Positions 1 through 6,685 are shown, counted from the first letter of the stretch. The stretch is DNA of 44,034 nt from Lachnospiraceae bacterium (GCA_017456585.1 JAFTJD010000017.1:1-44034); one strand, 5' to 3'. Numbers and translations: made by a program. The notes: generated from the letters alone by a model not told the origin.

Positions 1-23
1 ACAATAATTATGCATTTATGCAT

Positions 24-71
24 ACCTCCGAGTGAAAAAGTTTTGGGTGACTGGCACTTGGAGGTTTTTTT
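24..71 (+). terminator. Rho-independent terminator of an upstream gene outside the window
   Basis: An 11-bp stem (ACCTCCGAGTG at 24-34 pairing with CACTTGGAGGT at 55-65, with one G-T pair) is followed directly by a run of T. It probably ends a plus-strand transcript that enters from the left. Confidence 0.75.
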
Positions 72-340
72 ATTATTATAAAACAAAAAATGCCGAGGTG
101 CTGATTTTTTAATCATACACCCCAACATTTATTATAGAGCCAAATTGATTTATCTGGATTGCAATGCCCTTATTTTTCTTCGTTAAGTGCTGACGTTTTT
201 CAAGAGTCTTAACGGAAATACATCATCTGCTATATGTGTAATACGTAGAAATGAACTTAAGCGGATAAAGTTTAAAGTAAAACAATTTTTTTAAAAATAT
301 AAAACTTTTTCCTTGCAAGCTGGAACAATTATATAGAAGA
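72..340. other. Intergenic stretch with no recognisable gene
   Basis: AT-rich sequence between the terminator and the sigma-factor remnant. I see no credible reading frame, RNA gene or repeat in it. It may contain decayed remains of the 5' part of the sigma-factor gene, but I cannot show this. Confidence 0.4.
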
Positions 341-365
341 GGCAAGGAAAGGAGCGTAGGAGACT

Positions 366-548
366 ATGTATGATGAGAAAGACTGCACGAGACAAGAGCT
401 TGCGGCACAGGTGGTTATGGATGTCTTGGAAGACCTCCCGCCGATGGAACGCATAACCGTGGCAGCCAGATATTGTGACGGATATGAGGTTGCCTATATT
501 GCGGAGCTGTTTAATATGTCCATGAACAGAGTGAGGAATGCACATTGA
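366..548 (+). pseudogene. Fragment of a sigma-70-like factor, region 4 (probable remnant)
   Basis: The 60-residue product resembles only the C-terminal region 4 of a sigma-70 family factor: LEDLPPMERITVAARYCDGY (about 21-40) is the helix leading into the helix-turn-helix, followed by AYIAELFNMSMNRVRNA. The frame stops inside the recognition helix, and region 2, which binds core polymerase and the -10 element, is absent. A reasonable ribosome site (GGAAAGGAG at 346-354) precedes the ATG by 11 nt, so the fragment could be translated. It cannot act as a normal sigma factor. I treat it as a broken gene. A small standalone DNA-binding protein is the less likely alternative. Confidence 0.45.
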
Positions 549-600
549 CAATAAATCGTAATAAAAAATATATTTCAGTAAAAATAGTTGTAATTAGGTA

Positions 601-629
601 TTGACATTTGATGAAAGTTAGAGTATTCT
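601..629 (+). promoter_or_regulatory. Promoter of the flavodoxin operon
   Basis: TTGACA (601-606), 17-nt spacer, TATTCT (624-629). The -10 lies inside the first DtxR-like dyad, so a protein bound there would block RNA polymerase. Confidence 0.8.
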
Positions 630-652
630 AATGGCAGTTAGATTAAACTAAC
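617..652 (+). promoter_or_regulatory. Tandem DtxR-type operators before flavodoxin
   Basis: Two 16-bp dyads of form GTTAG-N6-CTAAC: GTTAGAGTATTCTAAT (617-632) and GTTAGATTAAACTAAC (637-652). Their centres are exactly 20 bp apart, which puts two dimers on the same DNA face. The first covers the -10 and the second covers the transcription start. The same motif and spacing occur at dtxR and feoB in this window. Assignment to the local DtxR protein is inferred. Confidence 0.75.
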
Positions 653-673
653 ATACGACAGGAGGTATATTTT

Positions 674-1096
674 ATGATTACGATTGCATATTGGACACAG
701 AGTGGTAATACAAAGTTAATGGCAGATAAGATTGCAGAGGGAGTTAAGGCTGCAGGAAAAGATGCCCGAGTGGTTGAGATTTCGGAGATAAGTGCAAGTG
801 AGCTTGAAAATGAAAATGTTTTTGCTCTTGGCTGTCCGGCGATGGGAGCAGAAGAGCTCGATGCAGATATGGACACATTTGTAGCAGAGGTTGAGAAGTT
901 TGCGGCAGGCAAGACTATAGGTCTTTTCGGTTCTTATGGCTGGGGAGACGGCGAATGGATGAGAGAGTGGGAGAAGCGCATGATTGCGGCAGGCGCAACA
1001 GTGCTTAATGATGAAGGTCTTATCTGTCAGGAAGCTCCCGATGCTGACGCAGAGGCTGCTTGCAAGAGCATGGGAGAGGCACTTGCCGGTGTTTAG
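674..1096 (+). CDS. Short-chain flavodoxin
   Basis: A 140-residue FMN-binding electron carrier, the usual length of short-chain flavodoxins. The N-terminal strand leads into the FMN-phosphate loop TQSGNT (8-13), and the isoalloxazine-binding loop GSYGWGDGEW lies near residues 86-95. In anaerobes flavodoxin replaces ferredoxin when iron is scarce. That fits the tandem DtxR-like operators covering its promoter, so it should be repressed by the iron-loaded regulator and induced on starvation. The ribosome site AGGAGG lies just before the ATG. It is followed after 40 nt by the DUF3793 gene with no terminator between, so the two are probably cotranscribed. The family is certain; the redox partner is unknown. 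Confidence 0.95.
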   Translation: MITIAYWTQSGNTKLMADKIAEGVKAAGKDARVVEISEISASELENENVFALGCPAMGAEELDADMDTFVAEVEKFAAGKTIGLFGSYGWGDGEWMREWEKRMIAAGATVLNDEGLICQEAPDADAEAACKSMGEALAGV

Positions 1097-1136
1097 AAAG
1101 CAATTACGGAATTGATTCCATAATCGGGAGGTATAC

Positions 1137-1733
1137 ATGTGTCAGGAGACTGTTGAATTTATTAAGACAATGGGTATAGGCAACATAGAAATGCAGTTGG
1201 CACTCCAATGTGCTCCACTTATTATGGGATTAAAGATGTCTAATCTTTTGATAATTCCTATGGAAAATGAGGAGACATTTGAAGATATCATTGATAAGAC
1301 GGATATATCCGTATACAGATTGCTTAATTATCAGGGAAAAACTGTATATCTTTTATATGATAAGGGAAAAGTTATAGAGTTTTTGAATTCGGACAGAACA
1401 AAGGAAGTTTTCATGCGTGAAGGATATAAAAGCTTTTTACTCGAAGATATTCTCCACTCCTTTCAAAATCGTTATGAACATTTTAGGGTAAATGGCGGAC
1501 AGTTTCCTCATGAAATGGGACTTCTTTTGGGATATCCGGTTGAAGATGTGGTGGGTTTTATAGAGAATAGAGGAAATAATTACCTATATTCAGGATATTG
1601 GAAGGTTTACGCACGTCCCTTGGAGAAGAAAGAGCTATTTGCGAAATTCGAGGATGCTAAGGACAGCGTTGTAAAAATGCTGTCATCCGGCATAAGTATG
1701 AAAGAAATTGTTAGAAGAAAATGTGTAGCATAA
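1137..1733 (+). CDS. DUF3793 family protein, cotranscribed with flavodoxin
   Basis: A 198-residue soluble protein of unknown biochemical function. The recognisable core is PHEMGLLLGYPVEDVVGFIE (about 124-143) followed by SGYWKVY (about 152-158), which is the conserved block of DUF3793 proteins of Clostridia. There is no signal peptide or membrane segment. Family members are often found beside flavodoxin genes, and here it is the second gene of the flavodoxin operon, with its own ribosome site (GGGAGG) and a terminator right behind it. It should share the iron-responsive control of that operon. A role in flavodoxin maturation or in an iron-saving redox reaction is only inference. It has no cysteine cluster that would suggest an Fe-S protein. 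Confidence 0.85.
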   Translation: MCQETVEFIKTMGIGNIEMQLALQCAPLIMGLKMSNLLIIPMENEETFEDIIDKTDISVYRLLNYQGKTVYLLYDKGKVIEFLNSDRTKEVFMREGYKSFLLEDILHSFQNRYEHFRVNGGQFPHEMGLLLGYPVEDVVGFIENRGNNYLYSGYWKVYARPLEKKELFAKFEDAKDSVVKMLSSGISMKEIVRRKCVA

Positions 1734-1739
1734 CAGATG

Positions 1740-1780
1740 TCGCTTGATATTCGCAATGACGGATAGCAAGCGATATTTTG
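1740..1780 (+). terminator. Terminator of the flavodoxin-DUF3793 operon
   Basis: Seven-bp stem TCGCTTG (1740-1746) / CAAGCGA (1767-1773) followed by TATTTT, immediately after the DUF3793 stop codon. Confidence 0.65.
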
Positions 1781-1806
1781 CAATATATGGACTTTTATAT
1801 TATAAT
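1778..1806 (+). promoter_or_regulatory. Promoter of the ZIP transporter gene
   Basis: TTGCAA (1778-1783), 17-nt spacer, perfect TATAAT (1801-1806). No DtxR-like dyad overlaps it, so this metal transporter does not appear to share that control. Confidence 0.75.
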
Positions 1807-1865
1807 GTATACGTGGAGATACTTATTGAAAAAGAATTGTATGGAGAAAGTCAGGAGGTGCGATT

Positions 1866-2645
1866 ATGTTTGATGTTTTAAAAGGAATAATGATACCGCT
1901 TCTTGGAACAAGTTTGGGAGCGGCATGTGTACTATTTATGAAGAAGGGACTTAATTCTTTTGTACAGCGAGCGTTGGCAGGTTTTGCGGCAGGTGTTATG
2001 GTGGCTGCCTCAGTATGGAGTCTTCTTATCCCTGCCATAGAAAGTTCAGAATCTATGGGTAAACTTTCGTTTATTCCGGCAGTAATAGGCTTCTTGCTTG
2101 GAATAGCATTTTTGCTTTTGCTGGACAATCTTGTTCCGCATTTACATGTAAACAGTGCAGAGGCAGAAGGACCTAAAAGTGGAATTAAAAGAACTACAAA
2201 GATGGTATTTGCAGTTGCACTTCACAATTTTCCGGAAGGCATGGCTGTCGGTGCTGTTTATGCCGGCGTGTTAGCGGGAAATACAGAGGTAAGTATTGCC
2301 GGTGCATTAATTCTTTCATTAGGTATTGCAATACAAAACTTCCCTGAGGGTGCAATCATATCCATGCCGCTTAAGGCAGAGGGTGTTGGCAAAGGTAAGG
2401 CATTTCTGTATGGAGTATTATCGGGAATTGTAGAGCCGCTTGGAGCAATTGTTACAATTGTTTTTGCAGACACAATGCTTGTGGCATTGCCATATATGCT
2501 TGCATTTGCAGCAGGAGCGATGATATATGTGGTAGTAGAAGAGCTCATACCGGAAGCTTCCGAGGGTAAACATTCTAATCTTGGAACTATAGCATTTGCC
2601 GTAGGATTTTCAATAATGATGGTGCTTGATGTGGCACTTGGGTAA
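1866..2645 (+). CDS. ZIP family divalent metal transporter
   Basis: A 259-residue polytopic membrane protein of the ZIP (ZupT/GufA-like) family, which imports zinc and often iron or manganese. The signature metal-binding motifs are present in two neighbouring helices: HNFPEG (about 120-125) and QNFPEG (about 157-162). About eight hydrophobic segments are seen, with a short His-containing loop (PHLHVN) before the first motif, as in many ZIP proteins. The start has a strong AGGAGG site. It stands alone between two terminator-like structures with its own near-consensus promoter. It lies beside the DtxR-type regulator but shows no operator for it. The transported metal cannot be read from the sequence. 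Confidence 0.92.
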   Translation: MFDVLKGIMIPLLGTSLGAACVLFMKKGLNSFVQRALAGFAAGVMVAASVWSLLIPAIESSESMGKLSFIPAVIGFLLGIAFLLLLDNLVPHLHVNSAEAEGPKSGIKRTTKMVFAVALHNFPEGMAVGAVYAGVLAGNTEVSIAGALILSLGIAIQNFPEGAIISMPLKAEGVGKGKAFLYGVLSGIVEPLGAIVTIVFADTMLVALPYMLAFAAGAMIYVVVEELIPEASEGKHSNLGTIAFAVGFSIMMVLDVALG

Positions 2646-2663
2646 AATGATGGAAATTAAAAA

Positions 2664-2763
2664 TAACCCCGTCAGCTGCATAAAAAATGCGTAACAGATG
2701 TAAAATCTGTTACGCAATAAAAGTCTAACTTTTTGGGGTCACATCACAGTGATGTCGGGGTTA
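2664..2763. repeat. Nested palindromic structure between convergent genes
   Basis: An outer 8-bp stem TAACCCCG (2664-2671) / CGGGGTTA (2756-2763) encloses two further hairpins: GCGTAACAGAT/ATCTGTTACGC (2689-2715) and ACATCA/TGATGT (2741-2755). A second GGGG at 2735-2738 could pair alternatively with the same CCCC. Together these give a three-way-junction fold. The first inner hairpin works as a terminator on the minus strand; the purpose of the rest is unknown. Confidence 0.55.
2681..2715 (-). terminator. Terminator of dtxR
   Basis: Read on the minus strand, a perfect 11-bp stem GCGTAACAGAT/ATCTGTTACGC with a 5-nt loop is followed by ATTTTTTAT. It lies about 80 nt past the dtxR stop codon. 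Confidence 0.75.
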
Positions 2764-2794
2764 AATATTGGTATCGGATAGTTAGCTTTCAATT

Positions 2795-3163
2795 TTATGA
2801 GAGCTTGGAGAAAAGCTCCTTAAGCGCCTGGAAGCTCTCTGCACTTAACACATGCTCCATCTTGCAAGCGTCCTCGTCTGCGATTTCTTTTGGGATGCCA
2901 AGCTTCTCAAGAGCGGTCGACAAAACTTCATGACGCTCATATATTTCTTCCGCAATGGCTTTGCCTGAATCGGTAAGATATATGAAACCTTCAGAGGTCA
3001 CAGTTATATGCTCTTTTTCACGAAGATGCTTCATGGCAATGCTGACACTGGATTTCTTGAATCCGAGTTCATTGGCTACATCAACAGAACGAACCACCGG
3101 TCGTTTCTTGCTGAGAATAAGTATAGTTTCGAGATAATTCTCGGATGATTCATTATAAGACAT
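2795..3163 (-). CDS. DtxR/IdeR-type metal-dependent transcriptional repressor
   Basis: A 122-residue regulator with an N-terminal winged helix (about 8-65) and a dimerisation/metal-binding domain (about 66-122), without the C-terminal SH3-like domain of long DtxR proteins. Start chosen at MSYNESS because GGGGAGG (3172-3178) precedes it; the reading frame extends further upstream but through the promoter and operators. Metal-site residues: Cys100, Glu103 and His104 match DtxR Cys102/Glu105/His106 (MntR has Glu in place of that Cys), which suggests iron. The position of DtxR Met10 is Asn9. In the second site His78 is kept, while the Glu83 and His98 equivalents are Ser82 and Asp96. Its own promoter carries two operators, implying autoregulation. 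Probable regulon: flavodoxin-DUF3793, feoA, feoB and itself. Confidence 0.92.
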   Translation of the reverse strand: MSYNESSENYLETILILSKKRPVVRSVDVANELGFKKSSVSIAMKHLREKEHITVTSEGFIYLTDSGKAIAEEIYERHEVLSTALEKLGIPKEIADEDACKMEHVLSAESFQALKELFSKLS

Positions 3164-3197
3164 GTTAACACTACCTCCCCAAGTGTGATATAAAAAT

Positions 3198-3226
3198 ATA
3201 ATAGCATTTTTGCGCAAAAAAATCAA
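3198..3226 (-). promoter_or_regulatory. Promoter of dtxR
   Basis: On the minus strand: TTGATT (3226-3221), 17-nt spacer, TATTAT (3203-3198). The tandem dyads lie just upstream of its -35. Confidence 0.7.
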
Positions 3227-3230
3227 CATG

Positions 3231-3266
3231 GTTATTGACAAATAACCATGGTTAGTGTATACTAAC
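3231..3266. promoter_or_regulatory. Tandem DtxR-type operators in the dtxR upstream region
   Basis: Two dyads 20 bp apart: GTTATTGACAAATAAC (3231-3246) and GTTAGTGTATACTAAC (3251-3266), separated and flanked by CATG (3227-3230, 3247-3250, 3267-3270). The second, with its CATG flanks, is a nearly perfect 24-bp palindrome. They touch the dtxR -35 on one side and overlap the divergent plus-strand promoter on the other. Confidence 0.8.
3235..3263 (+). promoter_or_regulatory. Divergent promoter inside the dtxR operators
   Basis: TTGACA (3235-3240), exactly 17 nt, TATACT (3258-3263): near consensus on the plus strand. Its -10 sits in the second dyad, the same geometry as in the flavodoxin promoter. 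Transcription would start near 3270 and run away from dtxR. Confidence 0.65.
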
Positions 3267-3269
3267 CAT

Positions 3270-3494
3270 GTGATGTTGATACACACATTCTCTAACCTCA
3301 GAGATAATTTGACGCACATGAAGTAGGCGGGCATATTTTAAATGGATATATCTTGCCTGATACATAATCCCTCCAATGTACTATCGCTGTAAGTACATAG
3401 AAATATGTCCTGCCGTACTGTGTGTTTTCATTCATTGGAAAGCGTGGAAAGCCGGGTTCATTGTATTAGTTTGCCACATGCCATGTCTGCTTGA
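3270..3494 (+). other. Non-coding stretch downstream of the divergent promoter; candidate small RNA or leader
   Basis: About 225 nt with no open frame longer than 29 codons and no ribosome site before any ATG. A small hairpin TGTACT/AGTACA occurs near 3378-3398. I see no clear terminator before the next gene. Transcription from the promoter at 3235-3263 would yield either an independent RNA or a roughly 300-nt leader on the XRE-type gene at 3572. Existence of the RNA is inferred from the promoter only. Confidence 0.3.
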
Positions 3495-3523
3495 TTGCAA
3501 AAGCTTCTAATATATGATATGAT
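3495..3523 (+). promoter_or_regulatory. Promoter of the XRE-type regulator gene
   Basis: TTGCAA (3495-3500), 17-nt spacer, TATGAT (3518-3523), about 50 nt before the start codon. Confidence 0.6.
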
Positions 3524-3571
3524 AGTCATGGATTATATACAGAAGAATTTGTGGATGAGAGGATAGGCAAA

Positions 3572-4087
3572 ATGGGACGCGTTTCAGTTAAGGAGAATAA
3601 AAATATATATCAGGTTAGAAGGGAAGAATTGGGACTTTCCAGAGAGAAAGCCAGTGAGATGCTGGGTACGATAGCACCCGAGCGTATAGAGAAGATAGAG
3701 AATGAAAAGACACTTCCACATCCGGATGAAGTTTTTGCGATGGCAGAAGGTTATAAGGCACCTGTACTTTGCAATTATTATTGTGCAAACGAGTGTCCTA
3801 TAGGCAAGCAGTATGTGCCGGAGATTAAGATAAAGGACCTTTCGCAGATAGTGCTTGAAATGATAGCTTCACTTAATTCTATGCATAAGAAGCAGGAGCG
3901 TTTTATTGAAATTACGGCAGACGGCTTAATAGAGAACGATGAGATCAAAGATTTTGTACATATTCAGGAAGAATTAGAGAAGATTTCAATTACTGTGGAG
4001 ACATTGCAACTATGGGCGGAACAGATGCTGGCTAATAATGTGATTGATATAGAAGCTTATAACGAATACAAGAACCGCTCAAAGTAG
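3572..4087 (+). CDS. XRE-family helix-turn-helix regulator with a Cys motif
   Basis: A 171-residue protein. Residues about 8-60 form an XRE/Cro-type helix-turn-helix (YQVRREELGLSREKASEML ... PERIEKIENEKTLP). It is followed by a short Cys motif CNYYCANECP and a mostly helical C-terminal half (about 90-171) that could dimerise. I chose ATG 3572, preceded at good spacing by GAGAGGA; an in-frame GTG at 3551 would add seven residues. Such proteins are common single-copy genes in Clostridia, without known targets. It is transcribed alone, with a terminator overlapping its stop codon. It might also be reached by transcripts from the iron-controlled promoter at 3235. The Cys motif could bind metal, but I cannot show it. 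Confidence 0.8.
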   Translation: MGRVSVKENKNIYQVRREELGLSREKASEMLGTIAPERIEKIENEKTLPHPDEVFAMAEGYKAPVLCNYYCANECPIGKQYVPEIKIKDLSQIVLEMIASLNSMHKKQERFIEITADGLIENDEIKDFVHIQEELEKISITVETLQLWAEQMLANNVIDIEAYNEYKNRSK

Positions 4088-4100
4088 CGGCTCTTTTTTT
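4072..4100 (+). terminator. Terminator of the XRE-type gene
   Basis: Stem GAACCGCT (4072-4079) / AGCGGCTC (4086-4093) followed by seven T. The 5' arm lies within the last codons of the gene. Confidence 0.85.
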
Positions 4101-4213
4101 GCTTTTTTATACAAATAGACAGTCCTTTTTTGCTGTTATAGTCATGTTTATATATGGAACTGTGATTTATAATGGAAATGTGTTATTAGATTCTAAAGAA
4201 GAAGGGGAAGGTT

Positions 4214-4972
4214 ATGGAGAATGTTGTTCTTAAAACGAACCGCTTAACCAAGGTGTACAAAAATACCGAGGTGAATAAGAGGGTTTCAGTTACGATTAAT
4301 AAGGGAGAAATATATGGGCTCGTCGGTGCGGACGGCGCAGGAAAAACGACCTTGTTGAAAATGATTACCGGATTGGCTAAACCTACGAAAGGAAGCATAA
4401 CGCTTCTCGGAGCAAAGGAAGATGATGAACTCTCTGCTGTCAAAAAGAAAATCGGATTTGTAGTAGAGGGGCCTGCACTTTATCCTAGTATGACAGCACA
4501 TGAGAATTGTTTGGTCAAAGCAAGATATCTTGGCTATGAAAATGAGCCGGATTATGAACAAAAGGTTAATGATATTCTTTCGCTTGTTGGACTTAAGGAT
4601 GTAGAGGGCAAGAAGATAAATGATTATTCGATGGATATGAAGCAACGTATGGCACTTGCACTTGCTTTAATCGGCGAACCTGAATTTATCATGCTTGATG
4701 AATTATTCTACGGAGTAGATGAGAAGGGGGTAAAGGAGCTTCGAGAAGTCCTTTTAAAGATTAATAAAGATAAGGGTATTACGATATTGTTCGCTACGAA
4801 TAAGTTTAGAGATGTGGAAGGTGTTGCGACTACATATGGATTTATGCATAGGGGAAGGATTGTAAGGGAAGCAAGTGCAGAGAAGATTGCAAGGGAACTC
4901 GAAGATAACGATAATAATGTTGAGAGCTATATAACCAATATGATACAACGATATGCTGAGGGGGTGAGATAA
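4214..4972 (+). CDS. ABC transporter ATP-binding protein (ABC-2/BcrA-like), degenerate motifs
   Basis: A 252-residue ATPase that would power the membrane protein encoded next. Walker A is GADGAGKT (38-45), signature-like YSMDMKQR (about 138-145) replaces LSGGQ, Walker B is IMLDE (about 159-163), and the D-loop region is YGVDEKG. Two departures stand out: the Pro that normally follows the Walker B Glu is Leu (LDEL), and the switch histidine region, usually SSH, reads ATN. Family relatives export bacitracin-like or lantibiotic peptides, or act in stress sensing. The ribosome site GAAGGGGAAGG is strong. It ends directly against the permease start, so coupling is tight. The substrate is unknown. 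Confidence 0.88.
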   Translation: MENVVLKTNRLTKVYKNTEVNKRVSVTINKGEIYGLVGADGAGKTTLLKMITGLAKPTKGSITLLGAKEDDELSAVKKKIGFVVEGPALYPSMTAHENCLVKARYLGYENEPDYEQKVNDILSLVGLKDVEGKKINDYSMDMKQRMALALALIGEPEFIMLDELFYGVDEKGVKELREVLLKINKDKGITILFATNKFRDVEGVATTYGFMHRGRIVREASAEKIARELEDNDNNVESYITNMIQRYAEGVR

Positions 4973-5725
4973 ATGAAAATCCTGCTCAAAAATGAATTTC
5001 TTAAAATTACCCGCTCTAAAGCATTTAGAATTGCATTTCTTTTATCCTTGATATATGTACCGTTTAATATTCTTACAGGTGGCTCGGCAGAGTATTTCCA
5101 ATATGGTTATAGGTGTCCTGTGGTTATATACGGCTTTTTCGAAACATGCTTTTTCTGGATATTCGGAGCGATAATTGCTGCGCTTGTAGCCGGAGAATAT
5201 GATAACGGAACAATTAGAAATGTAATCGGTTTAGGAATAGACCGTAGAAAATATTTCATTTCAAAGGTTATTTCAGTTTTTACGGCAAGCGCATTTATAT
5301 TGTTTCTTATGGTTTTTGCGTTCTTTGTGGTAGCCACAATACGATTTACAAGATGGACTGGATTTGTATTTACGGGAAAATATTTATTAAAACTGTTAAG
5401 CTATTATATTACCATGCTGGTATTTGTGTTGTCATATGAGTCAATATTTATTCTATTCTCGCAGATATTCCATAGTACGAGGAATACATTTTTAGGTGTG
5501 CTGGGCATTACTTTGTTGGAGAACGAAGTAGCCGCTTATTTAACGGTCAAGGCACTGGGGAGAGTGACTGGACCGATAGGGACAATAATGAAGATTCGTG
5601 CTTTTTATGATAAGGGAGCGGCACTTGACGCAGCCTTCTGGCTGAATCTCATTCCGAGCGTTGTGGTCGGTATTGCTGCAATAGTGGCAAGCTATTTCCT
5701 GTTTATAAAGAAAGATATTGAGTGA
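4973..5725 (+). CDS. ABC-2 type permease
   Basis: A 250-residue membrane protein with about six hydrophobic segments, starting on the base after the ATPase stop codon. The pattern (cytoplasmic KNEFLKITRSKAFRI start, first helix, long loop, then FGAIIAALVAGEYDNGTIRN) is typical of ABC-2 permeases that pair with BcrA-like ATPases; the AGEYDNGTIRN stretch is a recurring feature of the group. There is no signal peptide. With the gene upstream it should form a small exporter. The degenerate ATPase motifs leave transport activity uncertain. No immunity or bacteriocin gene is nearby to identify a substrate. Confidence 0.85.
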   Translation: MKILLKNEFLKITRSKAFRIAFLLSLIYVPFNILTGGSAEYFQYGYRCPVVIYGFFETCFFWIFGAIIAALVAGEYDNGTIRNVIGLGIDRRKYFISKVISVFTASAFILFLMVFAFFVVATIRFTRWTGFVFTGKYLLKLLSYYITMLVFVLSYESIFILFSQIFHSTRNTFLGVLGITLLENEVAAYLTVKALGRVTGPIGTIMKIRAFYDKGAALDAAFWLNLIPSVVVGIAAIVASYFLFIKKDIE

Positions 5726-5805
5726 TTGGAGGCTGCTATCATAGATAGGTAAGGCACGGTTAATTGTAATGAATAAAATGATGGGGATAAAATATAAAAA
5801 AGTAC

Positions 5806-5834
5806 TTGATTTATAAGACAAACTGTGTTAAAAT
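5806..5834 (+). promoter_or_regulatory. Promoter of rpsF-ssb-rpsR
   Basis: TTGATT (5806-5811), 17-nt spacer, TAAAAT (5829-5834), giving a leader of about 75 nt. Confidence 0.7.
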
Positions 5835-5865
5835 ACCTATTTGTAATATATTATATTAATTCCTT

Positions 5866-5917
5866 GCTCCTTACATATGATAGGGGGCCAGAGACCAGAA
5901 GGAGGTGCCGAAGAGCA
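5866..5917 (+). promoter_or_regulatory. Candidate S6:S18 autoregulatory leader of rpsF
   Basis: CTCCTT (5867-5872) can pair with the rpsF Shine-Dalgarno AAGGAG (5899-5904), so the leader can hide its own ribosome site. A CCGA lies on the 3' side (5908-5911), and CTT/AAG pairing can continue past it. A bulged CCG(A) in a helix next to the rpsF start is the known recognition feature of S6:S18 leaders in bacteria. I fitted the fold by eye; a covariance-model search would settle it. Confidence 0.4.
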
Positions 5918-6204
5918 TGAATAAGTACGAATTAGCAGTAGTATTAAGTGCAAAGCTTGAGGACGAAGAGAGAGCAGCAGCTATCGAGAAGGTAAAAGGT
6001 TATATTACCCGTTTCGGTGGCACAGTGACCGAAGTTGAAGAATGTGGTAAGAGGAGATTAGCTTACGAGATTCAGAAAATGAAGGAAGCTTTCTATTATT
6101 TCGTAAAGTTTGAATCTGATTCAAATTGCCCTAACGAGGTAGAAGCAAGAGTTCGTCTTATGGAGTCAGTCATCAGATATCTGTGCGTAAAGCAGGAAGC
6201 GTAA
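5917..6204 (+). CDS. rpsF: 30S ribosomal protein S6
   Basis: A 95-residue protein with the S6 ferredoxin-like fold: MNKYELAVVLSAKLEDEE at the start, GKRRLAYEI in the middle and VRLMESVIRYL near the end. S6 binds S18 on the 30S platform. I chose ATG 5917 rather than the in-frame GTG at 5905 because that GTG lies within the ribosome site AAGGAGGT (5899-5906). It is the first gene of the conserved rpsF-ssb-rpsR operon and probably subject to feedback by the S6:S18 pair through the leader. Confidence 0.97.
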   Translation: MNKYELAVVLSAKLEDEERAAAIEKVKGYITRFGGTVTEVEECGKRRLAYEIQKMKEAFYYFVKFESDSNCPNEVEARVRLMESVIRYLCVKQEA

Positions 6205-6229
6205 TTTTACTCGTATAGGAGGAATTTAC

Positions 6230-6685
6230 ATGAACAAAGTTATTTTGATGGGTAGACTTACCAGAGATCCTGAGGTTAGATATTCTCAGGGAGAAAGAAG
6301 TATGGCTGTTGCCAGATATACATTGGCAGTAGACAGAAGAGGAAGACGAGATGCATCCGCTGATGCTAATCAGACAGCAGATTTTATCAGCTGTGTAGCA
6401 TTCGACAGAGCGGGAGAGTTTGCTGAGAAGTATTTCAGACAGGGAATGAGAGTTCTTGTTTCCGGAAGAATACAGACAGGAAGCTATACTAACAGAGATG
6501 GCGTTAAGGTATATACTACAGATGTAGTAGTTGAGGATCAGGAATTTGCAGACAGCAAGGGCTCAGGTGCTGATATGGGCGGAGGATTCCAGCCGGCAGC
6601 AAGACCTAACCCAAGCATGGCAGCAAGCGACGGATTTATGAATATACCTGATGGAGTTGAGGACGAAGGTCTTCCGTTTAACTAG
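6230..6685 (+). CDS. ssb: Single-stranded DNA-binding protein
   Basis: A 151-residue SSB. The OB-fold occupies about residues 1-105 (MNKVILMGRLTRDPEVRYSQ, then DFISCVAFDRAGEFAEKYF and GRIQTGSYTNRDG). A short low-complexity Gly/Pro linker follows, and the protein ends in EDEGLPFN, a slightly altered form of the acidic DDDIPF-type tip that docks replication and repair partners. It binds ssDNA as a tetramer. It sits between rpsF and rpsR as in most Firmicutes, with its own AGGAGG site. Confidence 0.97.
   Translation: MNKVILMGRLTRDPEVRYSQGERSMAVARYTLAVDRRGRRDASADANQTADFISCVAFDRAGEFAEKYFRQGMRVLVSGRIQTGSYTNRDGVKVYTTDVVVEDQEFADSKGSGADMGGGFQPAARPNPSMAASDGFMNIPDGVEDEGLPFN

Noticed and set aside
3161..3334. 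Longer DtxR form starting at 3334
   Set aside because: The extra 57 residues read through the promoter and operators and match nothing in the family; a strong ribosome site marks the shorter start.
3318..3500. Small peptides of 16-29 codons after the divergent promoter
   Set aside because: None has a ribosome site or a composition that suggests a real protein.
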